From JBIQKZ01 sp044464765 (lineage in GTDB: Bacteria > Pseudomonadota > Gammaproteobacteria > Burkholderiales > Burkholderiaceae_B), in contig JBIQKZ010000003.1 in NCBI GenBank assembly GCA_044464765.1, positions 124,001 to 188,000 of the forward strand: a stretch of DNA of 64,000 nucleotides, given 5' to 3'. The notes beneath the pieces are model-generated. The model was not told the origin of the DNA. It saw only the letters and a list, made by a program, of their open reading frames with translations, and ran no database searches. This document shows positions 56,775 through 64,000 of this stretch, one piece after another (the first letter of the stretch is position 1; the number at the start of each line of letters is the position of its first letter). The translations under genes and the position numbers were made by a program.

Positions 56775-57095
56775 TTAGTTCTTTGGTACGCCTTTAAAGC
56801 AGTACCCATACACTTCATTCTCGAAATCCAAGACTTGCCGCTCCCGCATCTCCTTGGAACTGTATCTTGGGCGAGAATAGGCCTCCACTATCAATTCCTC
56901 ATGCAGTCTCTCGCCGGCAGCCTCCTCCATCACTTTCGACATTGGCGTGCCGTTCTGGCGATTTCGCATCACTGCATGAGCGAAATCGGACACGGCCATG
57001 CAGAATTGCATCGCCGTCTCTCTCGCGGTCTCCTGAGCTGAAGCGGGTCCTGTGACTATGAAGAACGATAGCGCCATACATGGCAACCATTTCAT
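56775..57095 (-). CDS. prophage-encoded secreted protein
   Basis: 106 residues from the ATG at 57095, preceded by GGAGG. A clear Sec signal peptide (MKWLPCMALSFFIVTGPASA, cleavage before QETA) is followed by a charged helical mature part with two Cys (MQFCMAV, YGYCFKG) that could form a disulfide. I do not recognise the family. It sits between the tail chaperone and the tape measure, where lambda has no gene, and a terminator closes it off. A periplasmic superinfection-exclusion role is a guess. Confidence 0.8.
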   Translation of the reverse strand: MKWLPCMALSFFIVTGPASAQETARETAMQFCMAVSDFAHAVMRNRQNGTPMSKVMEEAAGERLHEELIVEAYSRPRYSSKEMRERQVLDFENEVYGYCFKGVPKN

Positions 57096-57126
57096 GCCAT
57101 CCTCCCATAAGTAAATATTACGGAAA

Positions 57127-57381
57127 CTATACCGCATCGAGATATTCTCGATCCATCGCCAGCACACACGCATCCAATTCAAACCTCGGCAAGGGCGAGT
57201 CGTAGGCCTTGACCGCCTGCCCGATTTCAACGCAAGACAAGGGCAGCGCAACTGCGCCCCCCGCCCCTACTAAGTACCGCCTGGCCCGATTTGCCGCATA
57301 AAACACGCCAATGACGTGATCTGTGATTGGGTCGGCTGGGGCTTCCTGCGGCACGTCCATGCCAAGTTTTGAGTAGATCAA
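57127..57381 (-). CDS. T part of the tail assembly chaperone (made by -1 frameshift)
   Basis: 84 codons, in the -1 frame relative to the upstream chaperone gene. The frame stays open back through the slippery site, and its only start near the overlap is a TTG with no clear RBS. It should therefore be made as a G-T fusion. The sequence (DPITDHVIGVFYAANRARRY, then LDACVLAMDREYLDAV) resembles DUF1799-type phage proteins by pattern. Confidence 0.78.
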   Translation of the reverse strand: MIYSKLGMDVPQEAPADPITDHVIGVFYAANRARRYLVGAGGAVALPLSCVEIGQAVKAYDSPLPRFELDACVLAMDREYLDAV

Positions 57382-57851
57382 TCCTTGCTTTTGGCTTTTC
57401 CCTTGCCACTCTCGTTCCCAGCGGAACCGCTCAAGGGCTTTCCCACCGTCTCGGAAACCTCCTTATGCTTTTCAACCGCCACCTTGGTGGCCTCGGTAAT
57501 CACCCAGGCAAATACGGCCACATTGCCCTTGAGCAGCCTTGAAGCCAGTTCGGGCGAGTAGTCCGCGACGTTCCCGGCTTCATCCTCGATGGGGCCTTTC
57601 CAGTCCAGCACAATGTACCGGCCCAGAAGATCGCACTGGACGTCATGCTCGCGCCGATCGCTCTTGGTGGCGGTGAGGTTCGCCAGCGATTGGCCGGCGT
57701 CCTCCCGTGCAATCAGCCGGCGCGCCCGTTCAAGCGCGATCTGATAAGCCTCGGTGTCGATCCCGGCGATCTTGAAAGACACTTCATTGTCAAAATCTAC
57801 CCATCGTTCACCGATGGCGGCCGGGTCGTCTTGTGAAATGCGTAATGCCAT
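57378..57851 (-). CDS. tail assembly chaperone (G part)
   Basis: 157 residues: MALRISQDDPAAIGERWVDF, a helical middle, and a Lys/Ser-rich tail (SGKGKAKSKD) over the slippery site. It occupies the lambda G position between tail tube and tape measure. The tail of the ORF overlaps the T frame. Confidence 0.8.
   Translation of the reverse strand: MALRISQDDPAAIGERWVDFDNEVSFKIAGIDTEAYQIALERARRLIAREDAGQSLANLTATKSDRREHDVQCDLLGRYIVLDWKGPIEDEAGNVADYSPELASRLLKGNVAVFAWVITEATKVAVEKHKEVSETVGKPLSGSAGNESGKGKAKSKD
57396..57402 (-). promoter_or_regulatory. -1 frameshift slippery site of the tail chaperone
   Basis: On the minus strand the in-frame codons are AAG GGA AAA GCC, containing G-GGA-AAA, very like the lambda G-GGA-AAG site. 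After a -1 slip the reading continues AGC CAA AAG CAA GGA TTG into the T frame with no stop. Confidence 0.82.
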
Positions 57852-57860
57852 ATCTGTCCC

Positions 57861-59027
57861 TTACGCCGAAACCGTGATGGCAGCCGTGTCGGTCTTGGTG
57901 CCGTCAGCCACGCTAAACGCGGTGATGGTCGCAGTACCAGCACCCACGCCCGTTACCAATCCGGCCGAATTGACGGTCGCCACCAGAAGATCGCTGGAAT
58001 GCCAGGTGACCGCTTGGCTTGCGCCACCAGGGGCCACGGTCGCGCTCAACTGCTCGGTGCCGCCCACGTTGATCGATGCCGTGGCCGGGTCAATCGTGAC
58101 GCTCGTTACAGCAGTTTTGGGTACGCGCGTGATGGTCGGGGAATCTTTAACGGCAGTCCAATTCAGCGTCACCTGCACGATGTCGCGCTTTCCGCCCGAC
58201 GGCAGTTCGCCATCGACTTCAACCTTGGGGAAATTCAGGATGTACTCGTTGCCTTCGCTGTCCTCGATCGGGAACTCGACCTCGAAGTTCGTGCGGGCTA
58301 CCTGCTCTTTCCAGATTTCATAAGCCTTGGCGGACCAGGCCAGCACCATCGTTCCGGTGATCGCGGCTTCGGTTTCGATGATCGCGCCCGGGCCAAGCTT
58401 GGTGGAACCCAGGCAACGCTGCAACTGAACTGTGTTGTCGATGTTGACCGTCAGGGCCGAGACGCACGCAGAGCCCGCAAGCGAGACCTCGTTCACCTTG
58501 ATGTCGCCCACGCTCAATGACGACATGAAGGGTGTTTCGGTTGGCGCGCTGGGGCTACCCACCACAAAGGTCGTCGAAGCGTCGGCGTAGTCCAGACACT
58601 GCGCACCAATGGTCAGAATGATCTTGCCCTCTTCGGGAATCTCAATCGAACCGGTTGCAGCGTGAACGCCCTTGAACAAGTGGAAGGTATTCACATCGGT
58701 GAACGCCTTTTGCACGCTGAAGGTCTTGCGGGTCGCGCCGATCGACAGCACGTCGTTCGACCAAGCCCCATAAAACAGCGCCTCGAGCCAGTCATCGAAC
58801 GTGCCGAAGGACATTTCGCCCACCAGATCGCCGCCAATGGTAAGGCCCGTCGTCACGGAGCCCTGATTCAGGCGGGAGTTCGTGATTTCGTCCGATACTT
58901 CGGTCGTGGGCGTAGGGGAAAGCGTATTGCCCGTCAGGCGAGCAGTTTTCCAAGTGCCGACAGATGGCGTAGTGCCGGGGGTTACCTCGGCAATGTAGTG
59001 GGTTTGAACTTTTGCGCCGCTAGACAT
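57861..59027 (-). CDS. major tail tube protein with an Ig-like (Big_2) domain
   Basis: 388 residues. The N-terminal 290 or so have the tail tube pattern (SSGAKVQTHYIAEVTPGTTP, then LVGEMSFGTFDDWLEALFYG). The C-terminal 85 residues are a bacterial Ig-like group 2 domain (VTSVTIDPATASINVGGTEQ, then STAGLVTGVG-like GLVTGVGAGTATITA). Lambda gpV also ends in an Ig-like domain. AGGAG lies eight bases before the ATG, and a terminator lies just upstream. Confidence 0.9.
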   Translation of the reverse strand: MSSGAKVQTHYIAEVTPGTTPSVGTWKTARLTGNTLSPTPTTEVSDEITNSRLNQGSVTTGLTIGGDLVGEMSFGTFDDWLEALFYGAWSNDVLSIGATRKTFSVQKAFTDVNTFHLFKGVHAATGSIEIPEEGKIILTIGAQCLDYADASTTFVVGSPSAPTETPFMSSLSVGDIKVNEVSLAGSACVSALTVNIDNTVQLQRCLGSTKLGPGAIIETEAAITGTMVLAWSAKAYEIWKEQVARTNFEVEFPIEDSEGNEYILNFPKVEVDGELPSGGKRDIVQVTLNWTAVKDSPTITRVPKTAVTSVTIDPATASINVGGTEQLSATVAPGGASQAVTWHSSDLLVATVNSAGLVTGVGAGTATITAFSVADGTKTDTAAITVSA

Positions 59028-59054
59028 TTTGATCTCCTGATAGGCGTAAAAAAA

Positions 59055-59068
59055 GCCCGGTATCGGGC
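59055..59068 (-). terminator. terminator before the tail tube gene
   Basis: A GCCCG-N4-CGGGC hairpin is followed by seven T's on the minus strand, 28 bases before the tail tube ATG. It lies inside the late operon. Confidence 0.75.
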
Positions 59069-59090
59069 GCAGAAATGGGGTTGGGTGGGC

Positions 59091-59528
59091 CTACCCGGCC
59101 CGAAATTCGATATTGACGTTGATTTGATAAAAGCCCGTTCCTTCAGGCCGCCCTGCCGTATCACCAGCGCCCACATTGACCTGACTGGCTTCCAGGCATT
59201 CCAAGTTGCCCGAAGTCCAGTAGGCAAAATGCGTTTCCAGCGCATCGGCCAAGGTGGCCAACTTTCTGGTGCCACGACCCAAGCGCACAAAGCACTGGAT
59301 CACAATCCGGCCAGGTTTGCGGGTGTAGGGTTTGTCGGCCATGCCCGCCATGAATGATGGGCCGGGCAGGATGCTTAATCGGCACCACTCGGCTGGATCG
59401 GTGCCGTTCGCGGGCTCGGGCGGGGTGAACGTGCCAGGCTGATTCGGGTATTCAATGCGCGATTGGGCGATGCCGTAGAATGTGGCCATGCGCCCTACGA
59501 TGGCGGTGCGGATTTCATCGAACCTCAT
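59091..59528 (-). CDS. tail terminator-like protein (lambda U position)
   Basis: 145 residues: MRFDEIRTAIVGRMATFYG, then RIEYPNQPGTFTPPEP and a C-terminal GFYQINVNIEFRAG. The pattern is that of DUF4128/phage tail terminator proteins. It precedes the tail tube gene, as U precedes V in lambda. The start overlaps the upstream stop. Confidence 0.8.
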   Translation of the reverse strand: MRFDEIRTAIVGRMATFYGIAQSRIEYPNQPGTFTPPEPANGTDPAEWCRLSILPGPSFMAGMADKPYTRKPGRIVIQCFVRLGRGTRKLATLADALETHFAYWTSGNLECLEASQVNVGAGDTAGRPEGTGFYQINVNIEFRAG

Positions 59529-59914
59529 TTGGCGTACCTTGCCTTCACGGCATCAAACGCAACACCGTAGACGCCCGCCGGAGCCTGCCCCGAATGTCCG
59601 TTTTCCAAGACGGCTCCGTAAGGGGTGTTGTTCTGTACCACCGACTCGCCGAATGGAGTGGATATCTGCCCGATCACAGCCTCGCCCTCGGCAAGCGCCT
59701 GGCTACCGTTCGGGTCTTTGGCTTCCAGGTCATAGCCAAGATCAACGCCATCAAGCGTGACTCGGTGATTGGCCTTGTAGGCCCCGGTATCGACAGGCGA
59801 GCCCGAAATGACGGCCTGCAGCGCGGTGGCGGTGATTTCCTTGCGCTTATCGACAAGGTCGGCTTGCACGACCTTGATAAAGGCCGTTGGCGGTTTGCTC
59901 CACCCTTTGGTCAT
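59525..59914 (-). CDS. HK97 gp10-like / minor tail protein Z-like
   Basis: 129 residues from the ATG at 59914, whose A overlaps the upstream TGA (TGATG). It has VDKRKEITATALQAVISGSPVDTGAYKANH and NNTPYGAVLENGHSGQAP, the SPVDTG...NxxxYA..lE.G pattern of the HK97 gp10 family. It acts at the head-tail joint or tail completion. Confidence 0.85.
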   Translation of the reverse strand: MTKGWSKPPTAFIKVVQADLVDKRKEITATALQAVISGSPVDTGAYKANHRVTLDGVDLGYDLEAKDPNGSQALAEGEAVIGQISTPFGESVVQNNTPYGAVLENGHSGQAPAGVYGVAFDAVKARYAK

Positions 59915-60285
59915 CACACTTTCCTTAGCTGTAGCGACCACGAAGCCCGGGCCGGGTCCTGGCCGACAGCCAGCACCTTCTTGCCGTTGATCGTGTCGTC
60001 GACCTTGGGCGCGAACGCCGCGCCATTGGAATCAACAACTTCGGCTTGTAGCGCGGTCAGCTTTTCGTCGGTGGCCAGAATCTGGATGCCGTCGACCATC
60101 GCCGCTTCGAAGCTGCCGAACACGCCGCGACCACTGTAGTTCTCGGTCGTCGCCGTCCAGGTCTCCGTCACCGGATCCCATGTGCCCACGCCGGTTCGGG
60201 TGCCAGTAAAGGCGGACACAGCATCGGCCAAGTCGTCGTCGAAGGCTTCGGCAATGTCGGCAGTTAGGTCGTCGCGTAAGCCCAC
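59914..60285 (-). CDS. head-tail joining protein (position-based)
   Basis: About 123 residues from a GTG at 60285, with AGAGGA seven bases upstream. An open frame to 60330 overlaps the previous gene and is less likely. It is acidic at the N-terminus (DDLTADIAEAFDDDLADAV), then has TETWTATTENYSGRGVFGSF. The position fits a head closure or connector protein. Confidence 0.72.
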   Translation of the reverse strand: MGLRDDLTADIAEAFDDDLADAVSAFTGTRTGVGTWDPVTETWTATTENYSGRGVFGSFEAAMVDGIQILATDEKLTALQAEVVDSNGAAFAPKVDDTINGKKVLAVGQDPARASWSLQLRKV

Positions 60286-60287
60286 GG

Positions 60288-60659
60288 TCAAATCCTCTGC
60301 AACATAAACACCCCACCGCCGCCAATCCACGGGCGTAGCAGAGCCAGCGCGAACGATTCGCCCGCGCTTGTGATCTTATGATTGGCCGCGAAGGTCTTAG
60401 ATGACGATACGGTGTCAGCCGATACGGACTTGCTCATCAGCCCCGTCTCGCTTTGGCCGTAGATATTGCCCTTGGCGGCTTCCCGTGCGATCTCAGAGCC
60501 AGCCTGCACCCACTCATCAGGGATCGGGTCAAGCTCTGGCAGGCGCTTAGTGGTGAGCCATGTATTGGCCTTCATGACAGCATCAGCCTTCGCGTCATCA
60601 GCCGCCCAAGCCATACCCAGGCGCGTGTTTACGTCAGAGACAGTGATGTACTCGGTCAT
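60288..60659 (-). CDS. head-tail connector adaptor, DnaT-like family
   Basis: 123 residues: VSDVNTRLGMAWAADDAKADAVMKANTWL, then IPDEWVQAGSEIAREAAKGN. It resembles the phage DnaT-like/gp6-type adaptor family by pattern. It follows the coat and a 53-residue protein, the usual place for a connector. Confidence 0.75.
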   Translation of the reverse strand: MTEYITVSDVNTRLGMAWAADDAKADAVMKANTWLTTKRLPELDPIPDEWVQAGSEIAREAAKGNIYGQSETGLMSKSVSADTVSSSKTFAANHKITSAGESFALALLRPWIGGGGVFMLQRI

Positions 60660-60675
60660 TTAGGCTACCTTTGGC

Positions 60676-60837
60676 TTATGCGTCAGCTTGCTTGCGACCA
60701 CGGCGGGGAGACTCATCAGCCTGCACTGGCTCGCGCCGTTCGCACCTCACCCAGCCCATGCGCTCATGCTCTGCAAGCGTCAAGGGATGAACCTCGATGT
60801 ACTCGCCACCCTTGGTGACGGGGATCAATTCGGACAT
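60676..60837 (-). CDS. small phage protein between coat and connector
   Basis: 53 residues: MSELIPVTKGGEYIEVHPLT, then LAEHERMGWVRCERRE and a basic end (SPRRGRKQADA). Small proteins with an EVHP...EH...GW pattern commonly follow phage coat genes. The ATG at 60837 is preceded by GGAGACAGAT. Function unknown. Confidence 0.7.
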   Translation of the reverse strand: MSELIPVTKGGEYIEVHPLTLAEHERMGWVRCERREPVQADESPRRGRKQADA

Positions 60838-60853
60838 ATCTGTCTCCAGTGAC

Positions 60854-60875
60854 GCCGGGAGCCGTAGCCCCCGGC
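60854..60875 (-). other. strong hairpin with a UACG loop after the coat gene
   Basis: On the minus strand GCCGGGGGC-TACG-GCTCCCGGC forms a 9-bp stem with one G-U pair and a UNCG-type loop. There is no T-run, so it is more likely an mRNA processing or stability element than a terminator. It lies just after the coat stop. Confidence 0.6.
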
Positions 60876-60887
60876 TGGTTGGTTAGA

Positions 60888-62081
60888 TTAGGATGCGGAG
60901 CCCTTACCGATCAGCAAGGCGACATGCTCAGGCTTGACCACCGCGCAGCCCCAGGCCAGACACACCTCGTACTTGACTTGGCGGTACTGGCGGTAGACAC
61001 GCACCTCGAAGGTCATGCCGGTCAGCGGATCGGTGATGGTGATCGCATCGTCTGCCGAGTCACCCCCATCCGGTACCGCAGGCGCACGCGCAGCCAAGAC
61101 GATGGCGTTACGCGAGAAGGCGGCATGCGGGTAATAGCTCGCTGACTTGACGATCTTCTCGTCGCCAGCCAAAGCGGCCACGAGGCCCGGCGCATTCAGG
61201 CTTAGTGTGCTGGTGATCACGCCACCATCAGTTACGCCAGTGACGATGTACTTGTCAGTTCCAGCGGCGAACGAAACAATGTCGCCCACCTTGATCGGCC
61301 CGCCCGATGCAGTGGTGCCGTCCTTGGTAACAATGCTGGTAAGCCCCAAAGCGCCCGCACCAGAGACAAGCCACTTGTCGTTAAGAGCCGTGCCTGTGGC
61401 GTGCTGCTTGATCCCCGCCGAGTAGCGCAGGGCAAAGCCTTGCAGCCGGTCGGTCATGCCGTCACGCAGCATGTCGCTAGAGCCCGCCTCGTTGACCTTG
61501 AACAGAACGGACTGAACGCCGCGCAAGTTGGCGATGGCGGTCGAGCCCAGGACCAACTGACGATCCACAGACGGGGCACCGTTATCATCAAGGATCTTGG
61601 CGGTACCGGCGAGCTCATCGAACTTGCCAGCAGTGGCGAACGGCTCGCCGGTAGGATCGCCAAAGGCGCGGGAGGCTCCCTGCTTTGCGCAAACCGACAG
61701 ATCGACCTCTACGGCGTTCACAAGCTTACGCATCGCATCGGTGAACTGATCGGCGAGCAGCTTGTTGTAGGTCCCGCTGGTGCCTACGGCGCGTTGTTCC
61801 TCACCATTCCACAGGACCGGAGCGGCCTTGGACTTAGTGATCTTGATGTCGGCATAACCAACAGTCGTGCCGCCAGTTGCAGCGGGAGCGGCGCCCGGGG
61901 TGATATCCTCAAGGGCACCAGACTCACCAAGCGGGACGCGCACCGTTTGATTGAGGGCAGCGCGCTCGGCGTTAGAGTCGCGGCGAACCGCAGGGATGAA
62001 GCCCACCATCTCGCGAGAGACGACGTTCAGCGCTTCATAAAGAGTGGGGATGATCCCCGTCAGGGTGTTCGAAGTTGCCAT
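60888..62081 (-). CDS. major capsid protein (P22 coat family)
   Basis: 397 residues with the P22 gp5-type start (TSNTLTGIIPTLYEALNVVSREMVGFIPAV), then SRAFGDPTGEPF and a C-terminal region VYRQYRQVKYEVCLAWGCAVVKPEHVA. It forms the HK97-fold capsid shell. It lies downstream of the scaffold. Confidence 0.92.
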   Translation of the reverse strand: MATSNTLTGIIPTLYEALNVVSREMVGFIPAVRRDSNAERAALNQTVRVPLGESGALEDITPGAAPAATGGTTVGYADIKITKSKAAPVLWNGEEQRAVGTSGTYNKLLADQFTDAMRKLVNAVEVDLSVCAKQGASRAFGDPTGEPFATAGKFDELAGTAKILDDNGAPSVDRQLVLGSTAIANLRGVQSVLFKVNEAGSSDMLRDGMTDRLQGFALRYSAGIKQHATGTALNDKWLVSGAGALGLTSIVTKDGTTASGGPIKVGDIVSFAAGTDKYIVTGVTDGGVITSTLSLNAPGLVAALAGDEKIVKSASYYPHAAFSRNAIVLAARAPAVPDGGDSADDAITITDPLTGMTFEVRVYRQYRQVKYEVCLAWGCAVVKPEHVALLIGKGSAS

Positions 62082-62094
62082 TTGAGGCTCCTAA

Positions 62095-62862
62095 TCAGTC
62101 GGTAATGGTGTAGCCGCCCGTTGCTACCTTGGCTTTATCGGCCTCGGGAAGTGCTTCGAAGGCGGCTCGTGTTATGGTTTTGTTCGCGCCCTTCGCGCCC
62201 CTATCGCCGGTCGGTCCGGCCCCGGTAGCCTTGGGCCACAGGTGAGGTGCGTTTTCGCGCAGGGATTCCGCCCATTCGAGCGGAGTCAAGGGGGTTTTGC
62301 CATCCTTGCCGTAGATGACCTCGCCATCTGCGTCAACAGCGACTGCTTCGCCTTCCTCGTTCAATCGGAACGTGCCGCGAGCGCGAAGAATGATGTCTTC
62401 GGAGGCCTCAGGCAATGCGCCGGTCTTGATTGCAGCGGAACGGATCGAATCAGCCAGAACCTTGTCCCGGAAGCGATTCGCAAAAGACTCGGCACGCTCA
62501 GCGCGGGTCTTTTCCGTCAGCAGTTGTTTGTCATAGTCGCCACGCAAGCGCTCGGTGCGCTTGTTGATGACCTCATCGAGCTTGCCCTCAGCGATGAGTT
62601 TGGCTTCTTCGCTTTGGCTGGACTGCTTGGCAATAGCCTTCAATTGGTCAATATCCACACCCTCGAATTGCCCTTTGAGCGCGTCGAGTTCGGTCTTTGT
62701 CGTCTTGATGGTTCCAAGCAACTCCGAGTTTTTGGTTTTCAGGCCAGTGACGGCTTGATCCAATGCGGCTTGCCCTTTCGCAGCCAACGCCTCTTTGAGT
62801 GCGCTGACTTTATCGTCGGGTAGTTCCAGGCCCAATTCGGCCAGATCGAGGTCTTCAAACAT
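62095..62862 (-). CDS. capsid scaffolding protein
   Basis: 255 residues, charged and largely coiled-coil (VSALKEALAAKGQAALDQAV, then KTTKTELDALKGQFE), with a basic/aromatic-poor C-terminus containing RGAKGANKTITRAAFEALPE. This is the usual scaffold just before the coat gene. Three hairpins lie in its leader. Confidence 0.85.
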   Translation of the reverse strand: MFEDLDLAELGLELPDDKVSALKEALAAKGQAALDQAVTGLKTKNSELLGTIKTTKTELDALKGQFEGVDIDQLKAIAKQSSQSEEAKLIAEGKLDEVINKRTERLRGDYDKQLLTEKTRAERAESFANRFRDKVLADSIRSAAIKTGALPEASEDIILRARGTFRLNEEGEAVAVDADGEVIYGKDGKTPLTPLEWAESLRENAPHLWPKATGAGPTGDRGAKGANKTITRAAFEALPEADKAKVATGGYTITD

Positions 62863-62890
62863 GGTGGTGTTCCCCTTGGGAAATGTAGCT

Positions 62891-62966
62891 TTCCGCCTTG
62901 CGGAAAATGAAAAGGCCCCGACCTAATCGGAGCCCAGAAAAGCAAAAACCCGCTTAGAGAGCGGGT
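62891..62966 (-). terminator. three tandem hairpins upstream of the scaffold gene
   Basis: Minus-strand order: ACCCGCT-N5-AGCGGGT with T5 (62948-62966, overlapping the stop of a small ORF), then GGCTCCGA-N5-TCGGGGCC with T4 (62914-62934), then TTCCGC-N3-GCGGAA without a T-run (62891-62905). The first two look like intrinsic terminators. Confidence 0.68.
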
Positions 62967-63109
62967 CAGAATGGTTGTATTTTCTCTTGGGCGGCTATCG
63001 ATAGCTGCATAAACAGCCAGGCGCGCGGCACCTCATGCGCCGGGTATCGGTGCACGATGCGAAGTGTCCACCACTCCAAAAAGTAGAAGTCACACGGCTC
63101 AGTTTCCAA
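62966..63109 (-). CDS. possible small aromatic-rich phage protein
   Basis: About 47 residues from a TTG that overlaps the end of the minor head gene: CDFYFLEWWTLRIVHRYPAH, then WLFMQLSIAAQEKIQPF. There is no ATG and no clear RBS, but the composition is protein-like. The stop sits in a terminator, and phages often have a small gene here. Low certainty. Confidence 0.45.
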   Translation of the reverse strand: METEPCDFYFLEWWTLRIVHRYPAHEVPRAWLFMQLSIAAQEKIQPF

Positions 63110-64000
63110 ATACAGCCTTGAATGTTTCTGCGTCACGTTGACGCAGTTCATCCAGAGTGTAAATCTTTCCGCGCGGGTCGGAGAATCTTTCAAGCGGTAG
63201 CTTGCCCTCGACGTACAACTTGTATCGGGCCGGGCCCAACCACTCGCGCTTAAAGGCCGCGTCCTGGCCGCCAAACCACTTGCCAAACGTTGTGCTGGCC
63301 TTGACCTGGCCCACATCAAGCCCGGCCTGCTCGCGCTGCTTCTTGGTCATATCGCCAATCGAGCGGAATTCGTTGCTGCCGTCACGCTTTCGCACCTTCA
63401 AGGCGCGCACATAGGGCCGATTGCCGATCAGGTCGCCGTCAAATGACGGGGCATAGCGGCACCGACAATTCGGGTGCAACGTAGCCGGTGGCCGGGGCTC
63501 GGAGCGCTTGTAGACCTTCCCATCCAGCGCCGCACACGCCGCGCACGTCCTGCCCTCAAGAGTGGCTACGCGAACAACCTGCTCCACACCCAGCGCATCG
63601 AAAGTCTCTTCGCCCGCAACATCAGCAATATGGTTTCGTGCGGTCCTAACCAGCCGATCAACGTCGCGCTTGGCCGCCTGCATCAGGCCATCTCGGTACT
63701 TTAGCGAGGGAGTGCCGCGCAGTGCCCGGATGATCTGGTTGTTACTTTCCCCTGCTGCAATGCCCTGGCGAAGGCTGGCGAATATTCGATCCTTCTGTGT
63801 CGGGGCGATGTCTGAAAGCATGTCGTCGACAAACCGACCAAACAGCGGGGCTCGATTCGCCTTGGTCAAAATCTGATCAGGCTTGACCTTCGCCTTGGGC
63901 AGGCCATCCAGCGCCTTATGCATCGTCTCGACAACGTAGGTTGCCTCGTAGCCCGCCAACGCCAATGCCGACTTATCCCACTCGGACTTGATAGCCTGAT
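63099..64000 (-). CDS. minor head / head morphogenesis protein (5' end beyond window)
   Basis: 300 or more codons, open past the window edge. The C-terminal part has the phage Mu F-like signature, with paired Cys in GRTCAACAALDGKVY and the HPNCRCRYAP motif (63452-63600). The frame is followed by DPRGKIYTLDELRQRDAE. It takes part in early capsid assembly, normally just after the portal. Confidence 0.88.
   Translation of the reverse strand, partial: QAIKSEWDKSALALAGYEATYVVETMHKALDGLPKAKVKPDQILTKANRAPLFGRFVDDMLSDIAPTQKDRIFASLRQGIAAGESNNQIIRALRGTPSLKYRDGLMQAAKRDVDRLVRTARNHIADVAGEETFDALGVEQVVRVATLEGRTCAACAALDGKVYKRSEPRPPATLHPNCRCRYAPSFDGDLIGNRPYVRALKVRKRDGSNEFRSIGDMTKKQREQAGLDVGQVKASTTFGKWFGGQDAAFKREWLGPARYKLYVEGKLPLERFSDPRGKIYTLDELRQRDAETFKAVFGN

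Larger units (their letters stand above)
39752..64000. mobile_element. lambda-like siphophage prophage, late-gene half
   Basis: From just after the lipid A acyltransferase to the window edge, nearly all genes are phage structural or lysis genes on the minus strand. The order follows lambda: head, connector, tail tube, G/GT chaperone, tape measure, M, L, K, I, J, fibre, lysis. The coat protein is P22-type, so the element is mosaic. Integrase, terminase, portal and immunity genes are not in the window and should lie to the right. The exact left boundary is not fixed; it falls in 39752-40120. Confidence 0.93.

Overview
The window is a bacterial chromosome segment, very probably from the order Burkholderiales and most like the Alcaligenaceae (Bordetella/Pusillimonas/Advenella relatives). 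The grounds are the high-GC coding, a second orphan 85-residue IF-1, a complete iscRSUA-hscBA-fdx operon near prfB-lysS, and a tig-clpP-clpX-lon block. No rRNA or tRNA gene was recognised. The taxonomic call rests on gene content read by eye, not on a search.

Layout. Bases 1-12.9 kb hold small stress or housekeeping genes (a LON-domain protein, a di-iron ferritin-like protein, a hemerythrin, infA, a SixA-type phosphatase). An ABC importer with two binding proteins follows, then a probable aromatic/organic-acid uptake and activation cluster (BenE permease, DOPA-dioxygenase-like protein, LuxR regulator, LivK-type binding protein, acyl-CoA synthetase). Bases 12.9-24.2 kb carry ahpF/ahpC with a good OxyR site and promoter, prfB with its programmed +1 frameshift, lysS, and the isc iron-sulfur operon with a perfect type-1 IscR site. 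Bases 24.2-39.8 kb carry uvrB, an aminotransferase, lexA with a perfect self-operator, a decayed poly-N-acetylglucosamine locus (intact pgaA, truncated pgaB, no pgaC/pgaD), a LuxR regulator whose receiver lacks the phospho-acceptor Asp, then lon-clpX-clpP-tig and a lipid A acyltransferase.

From about 39.8 kb to the right edge the window is the late half of a lambda-like siphophage prophage read on the minus strand. From right to left it holds a minor head protein (cut by the edge), scaffold, P22-type coat, connector genes, tail tube with an Ig-like domain, tail chaperone with a -1 frameshift, tape measure, homologues of lambda M, L, K, I and J, tail fibre and chaperone, two holins, a GH19 endolysin and overlapping Rz/Rz1. 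No integrase, terminase, portal or repressor is in view; they should lie beyond base 64000.

Three features stand out in the prophage. First, a plus-strand two-gene cassette (40121-41288) next to the chromosomal junction has its own promoter, with a perfect palindrome filling the -35/-10 spacer, and its second gene has an HTH-like C-terminus. Second, intrinsic-terminator-like hairpins sit at many boundaries inside the late operon, some as near-identical repeated modules. Third, non-lambda genes are inserted at conserved junctions: a fibre/membrane cassette between K and I, and a secreted protein between the tail chaperone and tape measure. These are the best candidates for undescribed biology here.
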